From the NCBI GenBank assembly GCA_030789695.1, contig CM061142.1:160334391-160398390 (forward strand): a stretch of 64,000 nucleotides of DNA, given 5' to 3'. Numbering within the stretch: the first letter of the stretch is position 1; every line of letters begins with the position of its first letter. The notes beneath the pieces were generated by a model that did no database searches, was not told the DNA's origin, and saw only the letters and a program-made list of their open reading frames with translations. Shown here in pieces: positions 33,378 through 44,717 of the stretch. Source of the stretch: Scilla litardierei (taxonomy: Eukaryota; Streptophyta; Magnoliopsida; Asparagales; Asparagaceae). A program made the translations under genes and the position numbers.

Positions 33378-33754
33378 CTCGGCCGAGTGACAAAAGTCGC
33401 TCGGCCGAGTGAAAACCCTGTCATTTTCCAGTAAGTCGTGGGCTTCAGGGGTCTTCAGTTCGGGGGCGGCTCGGCCGAGTGAGTTGTCGTCACTCGGCCG
33501 ATGGCTTCACTTCACTCGGGCGGACGGGATTTACCACTCGGCCGAGTGGGTCTTCTGAAGCTCAGGTGGCCGAAAAACAGAAACTTCGATATTTTGAAGG
33601 GGCTTCGTCTGGGCGCCACTCGGGCGGACGTGGTATCGTCACTCGGCCGATGTGGTCTCCGTCGCTCGGCCGAGTACACATGGAAATCGTGTCTGAACGG
33701 GTCGGCCGAGCAGTGTCTCGCTGGTCGGCCGAGTGGCTCCTCCACTCGGCCGAG
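33378..33754 (-). promoter_or_regulatory. CTCGGCCGAG palindrome cluster (right LTR of C)
   Basis: Copy of 22131-22507. Near 33727-33740 the two LTRs differ (CGGCCGAGTGG here, TGGCCGAGCGA in the left copy). Confidence 0.85.
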
Positions 33755-33801
33755 TGGGACACAAAAAATGCCCAATCTGATTGTTTTGGCCTCCTCGTCG
33801 C

Positions 33802-33806
33802 TCCTG
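33802..33806. repeat. Target site duplication TCCTG (left) of element D
   Basis: TCCTG here and TCATG at 42129-42133. The intact site in the left LTR of C reads CTCCTGCGACG, so one copy has since changed by one base. Confidence 0.8.
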
Positions 33807-36659
33807 TGTAACGACCCGCTCTCCAGGATACCCGGGAAGTACGAATCCGTCCCAAGTATTCCTAGATCAACGAGTGTTACGTAGAAAAAGAGAAAGGAAG
33901 AGAACAAAAGAATGCTGCAGGTACTACGCACGTGCTGGGAAGTACAAGTAAAACTCCATCACAGATAAAAACACTGAGAAAATAACAAAAGTACAATATT
34001 CCATTTTATTGATACATTGACACATCTTATACATACACCAACATCTTCATTTTCACGACTCTAAGTACAAAGGTCCACCCGAAAAGAAACACCAAAAGTA
34101 CAAGTCTCTCATCATACCCCTCACCACCCAATACTACAACAGATCACCAACTCCAAAGCTCCAGCCGCTATCTCCAACCTCCAACTCACATGACCTGAAA
34201 GTCAACGGGGACACGTCAACGCGTGACCCAGTAGAAACTCCTAACACTCTAGTAGAACCCAATTTTAGAACTGGTCTACCTATCTAGGGAGGGTGGCCTA
34301 ACAAGTAAAGCTCTCAGGACATAAAAGTAATCACAACACGATGTATAAGCATCAAAGAAGAACTTGTGAACACGCATAAGTAACCATGTTATAACATGCA
34401 AGTGCTGAAGGTAAGTGGGAGAACATAATAACATGCAAGTACTGGACATTTATAATAAACAATGGAATGGATCAGCATGAGTTAACAACATTAACTTAAC
34501 AGAGAAACAAGTAACCATGGGATAACAATATTTATAATTAAAAGACAATTGCTTTAAGTTATTCATTCTTATGTTTGGAAACCCGTGTAAACCGTCGGAC
34601 GCTAAGGAGGCGGACTTCACCCAGGGTGGGTGAAAAAGTGGTACCCTAACCAGCAACACGAGCACCGGAGGGGGCCTCTCGCAACTCTATGCCCGAACGG
34701 GGCAAGGCACTAGAGCGAGACCTGCTCGGTTTTTCTGTGGGACAAACGGAGTAAACCATCAATTACCGTCATGGTGCATCACGGGTACACCAGCGGCCTC
34801 TCCAACCCTTTCAACTCGCCCTTTCGGGAGTGATACAGCGGGTGAGAAATCATAATTCATACGTCCGCTCCTTAACTCCTAAAGTTTACCCGTTTTCCCC
34901 CAAACCCGTGTCACCCTCCTTTAAGAGGACTTAGTCATTTTCATGAAACATAACATCTTCCATTTCTTTTCTTTCCACAGTTCATCACATATTTGGGACA
35001 TGCATCGCCTTGTGCATTCCCTTTCTCATTTCTCATAATATACCTGAAACGTATAACCATATTCACATCATCATCATCATCATCATCATCTCAAGTAAAG
35101 AATTGCATGGAATATCATCACAAACTCATCGTTATGAACATACTAATGTGAGCACAAAAGCATAAACAAATTGAACTTAAACATTATTGACATAACGAAT
35201 ATTTCATGAACCATCTGCATAATTACATGTATCAAGAGCATGTCATTGAGAACATGATTAGCACAAACAAACTTAACTTCAAACATAACTACACCATGAT
35301 AAGTACTAAGCAAAATTAGCATATGAATCTGTCAAAACTGTTACAGCAGAAAGAATATCACTTTTAGCCTATCTACAGTCAGAATTGGTGTCTGGTCCCT
35401 TCACGAAATTTGTAGATATGGGTGTTTTCCTTTCACTGACCAATTTTCATAAGCTCAGTTGACATATGTGATTTATGGTGAATTTTCTCCTAACAGGTAT
35501 AATTTCAGAATTCTGAACCAGAAACTGAGTTCAGTTCAAGTCCATTTTTCTACAAGTTACACACCGAATTAAAATCTAAAAAAATCACAGGTTGAAGATC
35601 TTGAAGTCAGCTTTCCAACGGCACTAAGAACATCCAATTTCATTAAGTGTGCATGGAGTTCTACTCGTTTTACTGAAAGGTGTCAAAACTGTCTAAAAAC
35701 AGACCAGTTTTAGAAACTGAATTTTTACTCTAGTTTTCAGTCCGAATTTGCAAAACTTGTAAACGTGAAAGTTATTAAGGACTACAATATGAGTAACATA
35801 TATTTTTTTCATGCATTTCTATGTAGCCAATTAAGTGCAGAAAGCTAACAAAGTTTCAGTCAATTCTGTGTAAATTCCAGAATTTTGTTCATCTAGCTAA
35901 TTCCGCATAACATATTAACATAAATGGAATTCCTAGTCCTAAAACTAAATCCTACTATAAGTGAAAGGAATTTCTACCTTGCAAGTCCTCCAAATAATTT
36001 CTTTGGCCCTTCTTAGTCCTTGATGGAGAGCCTCCTAGCCTCCTTCTTCAAGCTCCAAATTGGTCTCTAAAATTTGAATTTTTGAGGTGATTTTTGGATG
36101 AATTTGAAGCTAGAATGGTAGAGAGAATTTTTGGGCTCTTAGTAGTTGAAGGGGAGTATTTTGGGATGAAGTTTTTGGTGGAGGAATGAAGAAACAAGGG
36201 AGAAAAGAGGGGAGGAATTTTTTTGGGCTGGTTTGAGGGAGCAAGGGAGTGAATGAGAGAGAGTGAAATTTTCTTGTTTTTGTGTTTTTCTTGCCTAAAT
36301 TTTTGTACCCCTAAATTCCTCTCCACCCTTCATCAAGTCAAGATGAGTGCCATGTGTTTTCTCTTTAATTCTTAGGATGACACCTCACTTAGTGAGTTGT
36401 CATGGTTATAAAATTTTAGATTTTGTATTTTTAAGAAAATAGAAATACATGAAGAAATACCATATACACTCTAAATACAAGTATTCATCCAAATACTCTT
36501 ATTTACTAAATTCAAATGATGAGTTTAAACTCTTTTAAAAATAATTCCTACACCAAAATAATTAAATAAAAATACATGCATACTCCCAAAAATCATACCC
36601 ACGTATCTACGCCCAAAAATACCTACATATATACGTATTTAGGGATACAGGGTATTACA
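33807..36659 (-). repeat. Element D left LTR (2853 bp)
   Basis: Near-identical to 39276-42128. Differences seen near 33886, 34215, 35073-35075 and 35486. Contains a (CAT)n stretch near 35070-35090. No coding frame above about 92 residues; the frame at 36048-36326 is low-complexity. Confidence 0.95.
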
Positions 36660-39275
36660 TTCTACCCACCTTAAAAACAAAGTCCACCCTCGGACTTTCA
36701 TGCTAAGGGTCTGACATGAGATTAAATAGTAGAAGGGTCTCCCTACCCACGACATATGAATAACGCTATATGTTTATACAATACACCCATGTATACATGC
36801 ACGATACTATATATTATACAGTTATATGTACGCATTCCTATCCAAGGATATATGAATGCTCCTAGACAAATCATCATAACACGTACTTAGTACTATACAT
36901 AAGAATTCACACAAGTATATGCTCAAGAATATATGTTACTACATGATCACACATATAGGTATACCTAGATACATACATCAACACCCGTAATCTCACATAC
37001 TCCTTATAATTACATATTACATGCTCACATGGTATATAAACACACATCATTCATAAGTCATAAGGCTAGTATACTTATACATATACACACCTATATACAT
37101 ACCTAGATACATCCAAGTAAAGACCAAGTATACATTCATTTATAGATACACATACCAATATAAACATTACATCCAATATGCATACAACCTTACTAACATA
37201 CATACGTAAATATGTATATCCAATTTTAATACACTTATGGCAGATAGTCATACACCAATACTTTACACACCGATATGATGCACCACATATCCAGTGGGTA
37301 ACCATACACAAACATATCACTTAAGCACGCAAGTATAAACACCTTCAACTATATAGACAATTATATATAATAGCTCTCACACAAGTATGCATACAATACA
37401 TATCACTATAATAAATAGTCTTGACAGTATGTATGTCTAGTATATCAATCTTCTAGTACACTCTCACTTTATATATGAAAGTATACATTCATATGTATTC
37501 ATATCAAATATTCATTCACGTAAGTCTATATTTATCCACCTATATACGGTACAAATATACTTACATACAAGCCGTCGGCGTAACATATATTCAATGCAGT
37601 ATACATACACACAACACTATGTAGAAATAATAGCACAAGAATTATATCAATACAGTACATGTATCTATTTATACACACTTGTACCCACAAGACATATCCA
37701 TATATAAATCTCATTCACATGTTACACTCACATATTATCACATAATATATAAGTACACACCAATATTGTATAACTTGGCATACCTACTTATGTATGTCTA
37801 TACACACCATTTAGTAAGCCACTATATTTCACACACTACTTATACGCCTCCAATAGTAGCTATACTCATATATACATATCTCATTATATCAATTTACACA
37901 ACCATATTTCTAGTATACATACACATACACATCATCACATAGAGTCTCATATAACAATACCATCACACACAGATATTTATATAATGTCCATCCAACACTA
38001 GTGTAAGCGTATCCGCTTACAATCAGACAGGCAACCATATACATCTTTCGTATATGTATCAAATACACAACTTTAGTACACCTAGGGCATGCCCACTCAT
38101 ACTTGAATGGAAAACAAATATCCGCACATGGATTTACACAATCAGCATGTACAAATACATCACATATTACCAATACATCCGGTATACCGTATCTATACAT
38201 CGCCTATAGCTCAATCAACTATATCGGTCTATGATACACACTATAAATATATATACATACTTACTACTTACATCTCAATCAATACAATCACTCTATTGCA
38301 CCTACATCTGATAGTGCAACCACATACTAACACATATACTTATAATATCACATACTAACGTATAGTCACACATGTAGCTAAGGTAGTAGCATATACATGT
38401 ATGTATAGATACAGATATGCACATAAGTATAGCACACATATACATTCGACAACGGACATACAATACTTGTATATTCATATAAACACATAACCGCATACAC
38501 ATATAATTATTCCATGTATACCATCATACACTCCTATACATCCACAAGTACATCCACCCAGACGTACAAGCAACATCCATATACCAACACATACATCACG
38601 AATTTATTTATACACTAATATTTATACACACAAATACTCCATATATATAAACATCCCTCAGATATCCATATACAAATCATCTCCTTACATTCCTTAAATA
38701 TTTAATTCAGTATTTATACCTACAACTATACATAAAATCATATAGTCATCCACATACACTCAGATGTAGATAAAACATGTATTAGCACATATTTATATAT
38801 GACACACAATACTTCATTACACAGATAGTATGCCTCACACTTAGATTTACACATCATATATTATCTACTCCTTAATTCATATAAATAACATTTCTATACA
38901 TACACCTCATAGTTCGTCCATATACGAACACTTATACTATGAGTTATAAGAATACACACAAGTAGTCATACAAGTATCTATAATGCTGCTTACTTACAGA
39001 TATATCTATAGATACATGCCTATAGGAATACATGCCAATATGCACACAATACTAATATATCCATGCAAACACGTACCCATCCATACATATATGTATACAT
39101 ACAAACAACTACCCATGTTTACCCTCAAGAAGCTCTGTACATTGGGTTTCCTAATACCAGGGTTTTACCCTAAGGCTAATCACCTACCCACCTTAGGACA
39201 CAACTACCCTTATGGAGCATTACCCGCACTATCCTTACGCACGCCGCAGTGCGGAGACCTGCATGGGCCGCCAAC
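36660..39275 (-). other. Element D interior: CA/TA-rich low-complexity, no genes
   Basis: The left edge in element sense is AAGGTGGGTAGAA, a polypurine-like tract next to the LTR. From about 36780 to 39110 the plus strand is an irregular run of alternating ACATATA, TACACA and CATACA words with very little G. It is not a strict tandem repeat. Frames here (for example 37075-37320, 38302-38502) are Tyr/Cys/Ile-rich artefacts. 39115-39255 is ordinary sequence leading to the primer-binding site. Confidence 0.85.
39256..39273 (-). other. Primer-binding site resembling tRNA-Ile (element D)
   Basis: The plus strand GACCTGCATGGGCCGCCA differs by one base from the 18-nt site of element B and from tRNA-Ile(AAU) as I remember it (G for A before CCA). 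Two bases from the LTR. Confidence 0.75.
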
Positions 39276-42128
39276 TGTAACGACCCGCTCTCCAGGATAC
39301 CCGGGAAGTACGAATCCGTCCCAAGTATTCCTAGATCAACGAGTGTTACGTAGAAAGAGAGAAAGGAAGAGAACAAAAGAATGCTGCAGGTACTACGCAC
39401 GTGCTGGGAAGTACAAGTAAAACTCCATCACAGATAAAAACACTGAGAAAATAACAAAAGTACAATATTCCATTTTATTGATACATTGACACATCTTATA
39501 CATACACCAACATCTTCATTTTCACGACTCTAAGTACAAAGGTCCACCCGAAAAGAAACACCAAAAGTACAAGTCTCTCATCATACCCCTCACCACCCAA
39601 TACTACAACAGATCACCAACTCCAAAGCTCCAGCCGCTATCTCCAACCTCCAACTCACATGACCTGAAAGTCAACGGGGACACATCAACGCGTGACCCAG
39701 TAGAAACTCCTAACACTCTAGTAGAACCCAATTTTAGAACTGGTCTACCTATCTAGGGAGGGTGGCCTAACAAGTAAAGCTCTCAGGACATAAAAGTAAT
39801 CACAACACGATGTATAAGCATCAAAGAAGAACTTGTGAACACGCATAAGTAACCATGTTATAACATGCAAGTGCTGAAGGTAAGTGGGAGAACATAATAA
39901 CATGCAAGTACTGGACATTTATAATAAACAATGGAATGGATCAGCATGAGTTAACAACATTAACTTAACAGAGAAACAAGTAACCATGGGATAACAATAT
40001 TTATAATTAAAAGACAATTGCTTTAAGTTATTCATTCTTATGTTTGGAAACCCGTGTAAACCGTCGGACGCTAAGGAGGCGGACTTCACCCAGGGTGGGT
40101 GAAAAAGTGGTACCCTAACCAGCAACACGAGCACCGGAGGGGGCCTCTCGCAACTCTATGCCCGAACGGGGCAAGGCACTAGAGCGAGACCTGCTCGGTT
40201 TTTCTGTGGGACAAACGGAGTAAACCATCAATTACCGTCATGGTGCATCACGGGTACACCAGCGGCCTCTCCAACCCTTTCAACTCGCCCTTTCGGGAGT
40301 GATACAGCGGGTGAGAAATCATAATTCATACGTCCGCTCCTTAACTCCTAAAGTTTACCCGTTTTCCCCCAAACCCGTGTCACCCTCCTTTAAGAGGACT
40401 TAGTCATTTTCATGAAACATAACATCTTCCATTTCTTTTCTTTCCACAGTTCATCACATATTTGGGACATGCATCGCCTTGTGCATTCCCTTTCTCATTT
40501 CTCATAATATACCTGAAACGTATAACCATATTCACATCATCAACATCATCATCATCATCTCAAGTAAAGAATTGCATGGAATATCATCACAAACTCATCG
40601 TTATGAACATACTAATGTGAGCACAAAAGCATAAACAAATTGAACTTAAACATTATTGACATAACGAATATTTCATGAACCATCTGCATAATTACATGTA
40701 TCAAGAGCATGTCATTGAGAACATGATTAGCACAAACAAACTTAACTTCAAACATAACTACACCATGATAAGTACTAAGCAAAATTAGCATATGAATCTG
40801 TCAAAACTGTTACAGCAGAAAGAATATCACTTTTAGCCTATCTACAGTCAGAATTGGTGTCTGGTCCCTTCACGAAATTTGTAGATATGGGTGTTTTCCT
40901 TTCACTGACCAATTTTCATAAGCTCAGTTGACATATGTGATTTATGGTGGATTTTCTCCTAACAGGTATAATTTCAGAATTCTGAACCAGAAACTGAGTT
41001 CAGTTCAAGTCCATTTTTCTACAAGTTACACACCGAATTAAAATCTAAAAAAATCACAGGTTGAAGATCTTGAAGTCAGCTTTCCAACGGCACTAAGAAC
41101 ATCCAATTTCATTAAGTGTGCATGGAGTTCTACTCGTTTTACTGAAAGGTGTCAAAACTGTCTAAAAACAGACCAGTTTTAGAAACTGAATTTTTACTCT
41201 AGTTTTCAGTCCGAATTTGCAAAACTTGTAAACGTGAAAGTTATTAAGGACTACAATATGAGTAACATATATTTTTTTCATGCATTTCTATGTAGCCAAT
41301 TAAGTGCAGAAAGCTAACAAAGTTTCAGTCAATTCTGTGTAAATTCCAGAATTTTGTTCATCTAGCTAATTCCGCATAACATATTAACATAAATGGAATT
41401 CCTAGTCCTAAAACTAAATCCTACTATAAGTGAAAGGAATTTCTACCTTGCAAGTCCTCCAAATAATTTCTTTGGCCCTTCTTAGTCCTTGATGGAGAGC
41501 CTCCTAGCCTCCTTCTTCAAGCTCCAAATTGGTCTCTAAAATTTGAATTTTTGAGGTGATTTTTGGATGAATTTGAAGCTAGAATGGTAGAGAGAATTTT
41601 TGGGCTCTTAGTAGTTGAAGGGGAGTATTTTGGGATGAAGTTTTTGGTGGAGGAATGAAGAAACAAGGGAGAAAAGAGGGGAGGAATTTTTTTGGGCTGG
41701 TTTGAGGGAGCAAGGGAGTGAATGAGAGAGAGTGAAATTTTCTTGTTTTTGTGTTTTTCTTGCCTAAATTTTTGTACCCCTAAATTCCTCTCCACCCTTC
41801 ATCAAGTCAAGATGAGTGCCATGTGTTTTCTCTTTAATTCTTAGGATGACACCTCACTTAGTGAGTTGTCATGGTTATAAAATTTTAGATTTTGTATTTT
41901 TAAGAAAATAGAAATACATGAAGAAATACCATATACACTCTAAATACAAGTATTCATCCAAATACTCTTATTTACTAAATTCAAATGATGAGTTTAAACT
42001 CTTTTAAAAATAATTCCTACACCAAAATAATTAAATAAAAATACATGCATACTCCCAAAAATCATACCCACGTATCTACGCCCAAAAATACCTACATATA
42101 TACGTATTTAGGGATACAGGGTATTACA
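39276..42128 (-). repeat. Element D right LTR (2853 bp)
   Basis: Same length as 33807-36659 and nearly identical to it. Confidence 0.95.
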
Positions 42129-42133
42129 TCATG
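42129..42133. repeat. Target site duplication TCATG (right) of element D
   Basis: Matches TCCTG at 33802-33806 at four of five bases. Confidence 0.8.
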
Positions 42134-42378
42134 CGACGTCCATTCTTCTTCCGCTCCTCTCCAACAGCAAAATACCCCTCGGGGAGGTCGTCGGTGGCCG
42201 TCTAGATTGCGCGCATCTCGAGATCACTCCTAATCGCGCCAAATCACCTGAAATGCGACAAAAACAACAAATCGTGAAAAGCATCGCAATATCGTCGATA
42301 TATCGTGAAAAACATGATTTGGGCGATCAAAATGGCATGCAAACATGCGGGAAAATGGTGTAAAATAAGGAGTGATCA
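42134..42378 (-). repeat. Element C right LTR, part 2
   Basis: Matches 22560-22804 and ends TGATCA. One difference seen near 42356. Confidence 0.93.
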
Positions 42379-42383
42379 GTTGG
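42379..42383. repeat. Target site duplication GTTGG (right) of element C
   Basis: Identical to 20980-20984. Confidence 0.9.
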
Positions 42384-43671
42384 TCGGCCCAACCCCGAGA
42401 TACTAGAGATCTTGGCTGGGGTTAATATCTTTAGGGATAGACTTAAAACTGTTTTAAGTGCTATTTTTCACTGCAGATTTGTTTTTTTTCGTCCGATTGA
42501 CTTAGACCGGATGTCGATTTTATGACCAAAGGACCCGTAAAATCCTTCAGTCGGGAGCCTCTTAGATTCTTCATCATGTTGTAGAGTGTTTGGAAGCCCG
42601 CATGAACTTCTTGGGTCAGCGATTCTAACCGCTCCGTTGATACCATCTGTTGCACCACCGGCAACCTTTGACGCCCAGCCTCCTCTTGAGATGACGACTC
42701 CCCAGACTGCATCGTAGTGCCATCGGGAGAACAGTTATTGGTCTCCCGGTTTGTTGAGCGGTTTGCGGTCTGATCTTGATTCCTTTGCCCCTTACAGATC
42801 GACGAAGAGGGGTGGATGATGTCATAGGTGTAACCTCAATTACCATAGATGGCACCAATTGTTGATGGGAAAATCCACCGAACAATGAATTTGTAATAAT
42901 GGGATCAAGATTACGATGATCTGAAGATGATGACGATGATGACGGTGGCGAAGTTCCGGTTGATCGTCTGTGAAAGGCGAAGATGGATTGACGGACAACT
43001 CAATTCTGTGAGTTGCCGAAGTATCTGCAACACAGGCGACTTGTCAAAAGCGGGTCGGTCTTGGGGTCGACCCAAAACCCATCCGATGCTCAAGTTAGTG
43101 TTGAAGTCGAAGAAAGTTTGTATAGTCAAGAACGAACTATATGTTATCCGATCTGACTATGCATGTAGAAAGCGCAAGTATTTATAAGTATACTTGGCCC
43201 TTTTGAATAGAGTAGATTTCGAACCCCTTCTCTGTTGGAGTATGGCCCCTTTTATAGGGGTCATATGATTGTTGAGTGATTGATGACGCATCTTCGTCTT
43301 TCGAGCGGCTGTCATCATGTAGAAGACTTAGAGTCAGCCTAAGTCAACCATTAATGACAGGGGTCATTAAATGCTGTCATTATTTGGCAATCGGAGAGTC
43401 ACGTGAATCACGCAGCATAACAGTTTCTAGTTAATTGCTGATAATCCCGAAGGTCATGCTCATTAAATAACGTACAGTCACCTCTTTAATCTTGCCGAAG
43501 TAAACACTTTTTATGCGATGTTGCTCGTTTCTGAAGTTGTCGTCCTCGGGAGCCCAATCTTATACAAAGATCCGATCTATTTCTAGACATCTGCTTCTGA
43601 ATCGGACTCTCTGGTGCAGCCATATAAGTCGTCGTATTGGCCCTCCTAAGGTCTATATTTAGGTCGTAACA
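42384..43671 (-). mobile_element. Remnant G: 5' LTR, primer-binding site and gag start of another gypsy-type element
   Basis: In minus sense, an LTR ending CCCATCA (edge at 42863) is followed by ACAATTGGTGCCATCTATGG, laid out as a primer-binding site. A short coding stretch (42461-42712) then has an ERLESLTQEVHAGFQ segment that resembles a Gag N-terminus. The outer LTR edge is uncertain; TGTTACGACC in sense would place it at 43671. Element C inserted into this remnant, and the other end is not in the window. Confidence 0.5.
42461..42712 (-). pseudogene. Possible Gag N-terminal fragment of remnant G
   Basis: An 83-residue frame with QEEAGRQRLPVVQQMV and ERLESLTQEVHAGFQTLYNM, downstream of the putative primer-binding site. 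It may be a Gag or ORF1 N-terminus, but no diagnostic motif is visible. A second frame (42625-42885) overlaps it, so a frameshift is likely. Confidence 0.35.
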
Positions 43672-43959
43672 AGTCCCACATTGGTCACACTAGAGATTAT
43701 AAAATCGAGTTTATAATAGGTTTTTTGAGCTTGGCCTAACAAAATCAATTATCGCGGAGCCTTGGAATCGCTTTGCTGCAGCCCTTTGCCTAATCAGATT
43801 CGATTCCGGATCTAAAATCTTCATCCGATTTTGAAATCGGATTAATTGTTCCGGATCCCATATATCGGAATCGGAAACCGGATTTTTTCCTCCCATCCGA
43901 ATTGATTCGGATTCGGCTTTGGGTTTTCCTAAAAAATTCGGGGTTGCATGATGCCCACC
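43672..43959. mobile_element. Possible hAT-like terminal remnant
   Basis: On the minus strand the sequence beside the hAT insertion starts TAGAGGTGGGCATCATGC and continues with repeated CCGAATCCGA/GGATCCGG-type words. That resembles the end of a hAT or hAT-derived MITE. No transposase seen. Confidence 0.35.
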
Positions 43960-43967
43960 TCTATAGG
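43960..43967. repeat. 8-bp target site duplication TCTATAGG (left) of the hAT element
   Basis: Identical 8 bp at 47493-47500; 8 bp is the hAT hallmark. Confidence 0.88.
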
Positions 43968-43984
43968 TCAAGGTGTTTTTTTGG

Positions 43985-44205
43985 CCCACCGGGCCGGCCC
44001 GGCCCGGGCCCGGCCATGGCCCGCCCGGGCCATGGGCCGGGCCGGCCCGGGCTCAAAAGGAACCCGGGACGGGCCGGCCCGGCCCGGGTGGGCCAAGGTC
44101 TGGCCCAGCCCGGCCCGGCGGGCCGGGCCCGGTCCGGCGGGCCGGGCCAAGGCGGGCCGGGCCGGGCCGGGCCAAGGCGGGCCGGGCCGGCCCGGCCCGG
44201 CCTTT
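43985..44205. repeat. Left subterminal GGGCCGG array of the hAT element
   Basis: About 220 bp composed nearly only of GGGCC, GGCCC and CCGG words in both orientations. Such subterminal repeats are typical transposase-binding regions of hAT elements. Frames here are Gly/Pro/Ala/Arg artefacts. Confidence 0.8.
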
Positions 44206-44717
44206 CTTATTTAAAAAATTTTTTTAAAAAAAAAACCTTAAAAATCTAATATCTAAAAAATTAAAAAAATAATCAAAAAATTTTATAAAACATAAAATCT
44301 AATAACTTAAAAGCTAAAATATTGTTGTAAACATGTAAAAATTCCAAAAAAATTTTAAAACACTTCTAAAAAATTCAGAAAATTTAAAAACTACGAAAAA
44401 ACTTTAAACAGTTACAAAGCTCTTAAGAAATAAAAATAGGCCAAATTAAATTTTTAATTACTTTAAATATTTAATTGTATATGTTAATGTTAGTATGTAC
44501 TATGTAGTAACTTACTTACAATACAAGAAAAATCTTAATTTTTTTCAGAAAAAGTTTAATCCCGAAATTCGCGAAGGTCCCGGGTTGAACCTTTAAATTT
44601 TATTAATTGAAATTTTTTTGAGGGGGGGCATACGTTGGCCAGCCTAACCCCTCATACATTGGCCAAAAAAAGAAACTAATACATGTTATAAACTGCTAAT
44701 ACAAGTAAGTAAATATA
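44206..44717. other. AT-rich non-coding part of the hAT element
   Basis: About 500 bp of AAAATT-rich sequence between the left array and the transposase stop; no gene. Confidence 0.7.

Larger units (their letters stand above)
32232..33806 (-). repeat. Element C right LTR, part 1 (5' LTR in element sense)
   Basis: Matches 20985-22559. Interrupted at 33806 by element D; the remaining 245 bp are at 42134-42378, total 1820 bp. Confidence 0.93.
33807..42128 (-). mobile_element. Element D: complete non-autonomous LTR element with no coding capacity, inserted in C's LTR
   Basis: Twin LTRs of 2853 bp (33807-36659 and 39276-42128; TGTAACGACC...GGTATTACA) flank a 2616-bp interior without gag or pol. 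A tRNA-Ile-type primer-binding site (39256-39273) and a purine-rich tract next to the left LTR set the minus orientation. I counted about four differences between the LTRs by eye. It fits the large retrotransposon derivative class and must be mobilised in trans. Confidence 0.92.
20985..42378 (-). mobile_element. Element C: Athila-lineage Ty3/gypsy element, gag-less, with 3' ORF
   Basis: LTRs TGATCG...TGATCA of exactly 1820 bp each (the right one is interrupted by element D), a 5-bp GTTGG duplication, a tRNA-Asp primer-binding site, an open pol (28180-32061) and an ATHILA-like 3' ORF (about 24759-26959). Order in element sense: LTR, PBS, pol, palindrome cluster with TATA-like box, 3' ORF, 2-kb untranslated region, polypurine tract, LTR. 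Gag and protease are absent. By eye the two LTRs differ at about four positions, so the insertion is young. Removing element D (33807-42133) leaves about 13.1 kb. Confidence 0.92.

Noticed and set aside
37075..38502. Tyr/Cys/Val-rich minus frames in element D
   Set aside because: Products of alternating CA/TA sequence; no normal codon signal.
43902..44249. Gly/Pro/Ala/Arg frames, also at 46941-47503
   Set aside because: Translation of hAT subterminal GGGCC arrays.
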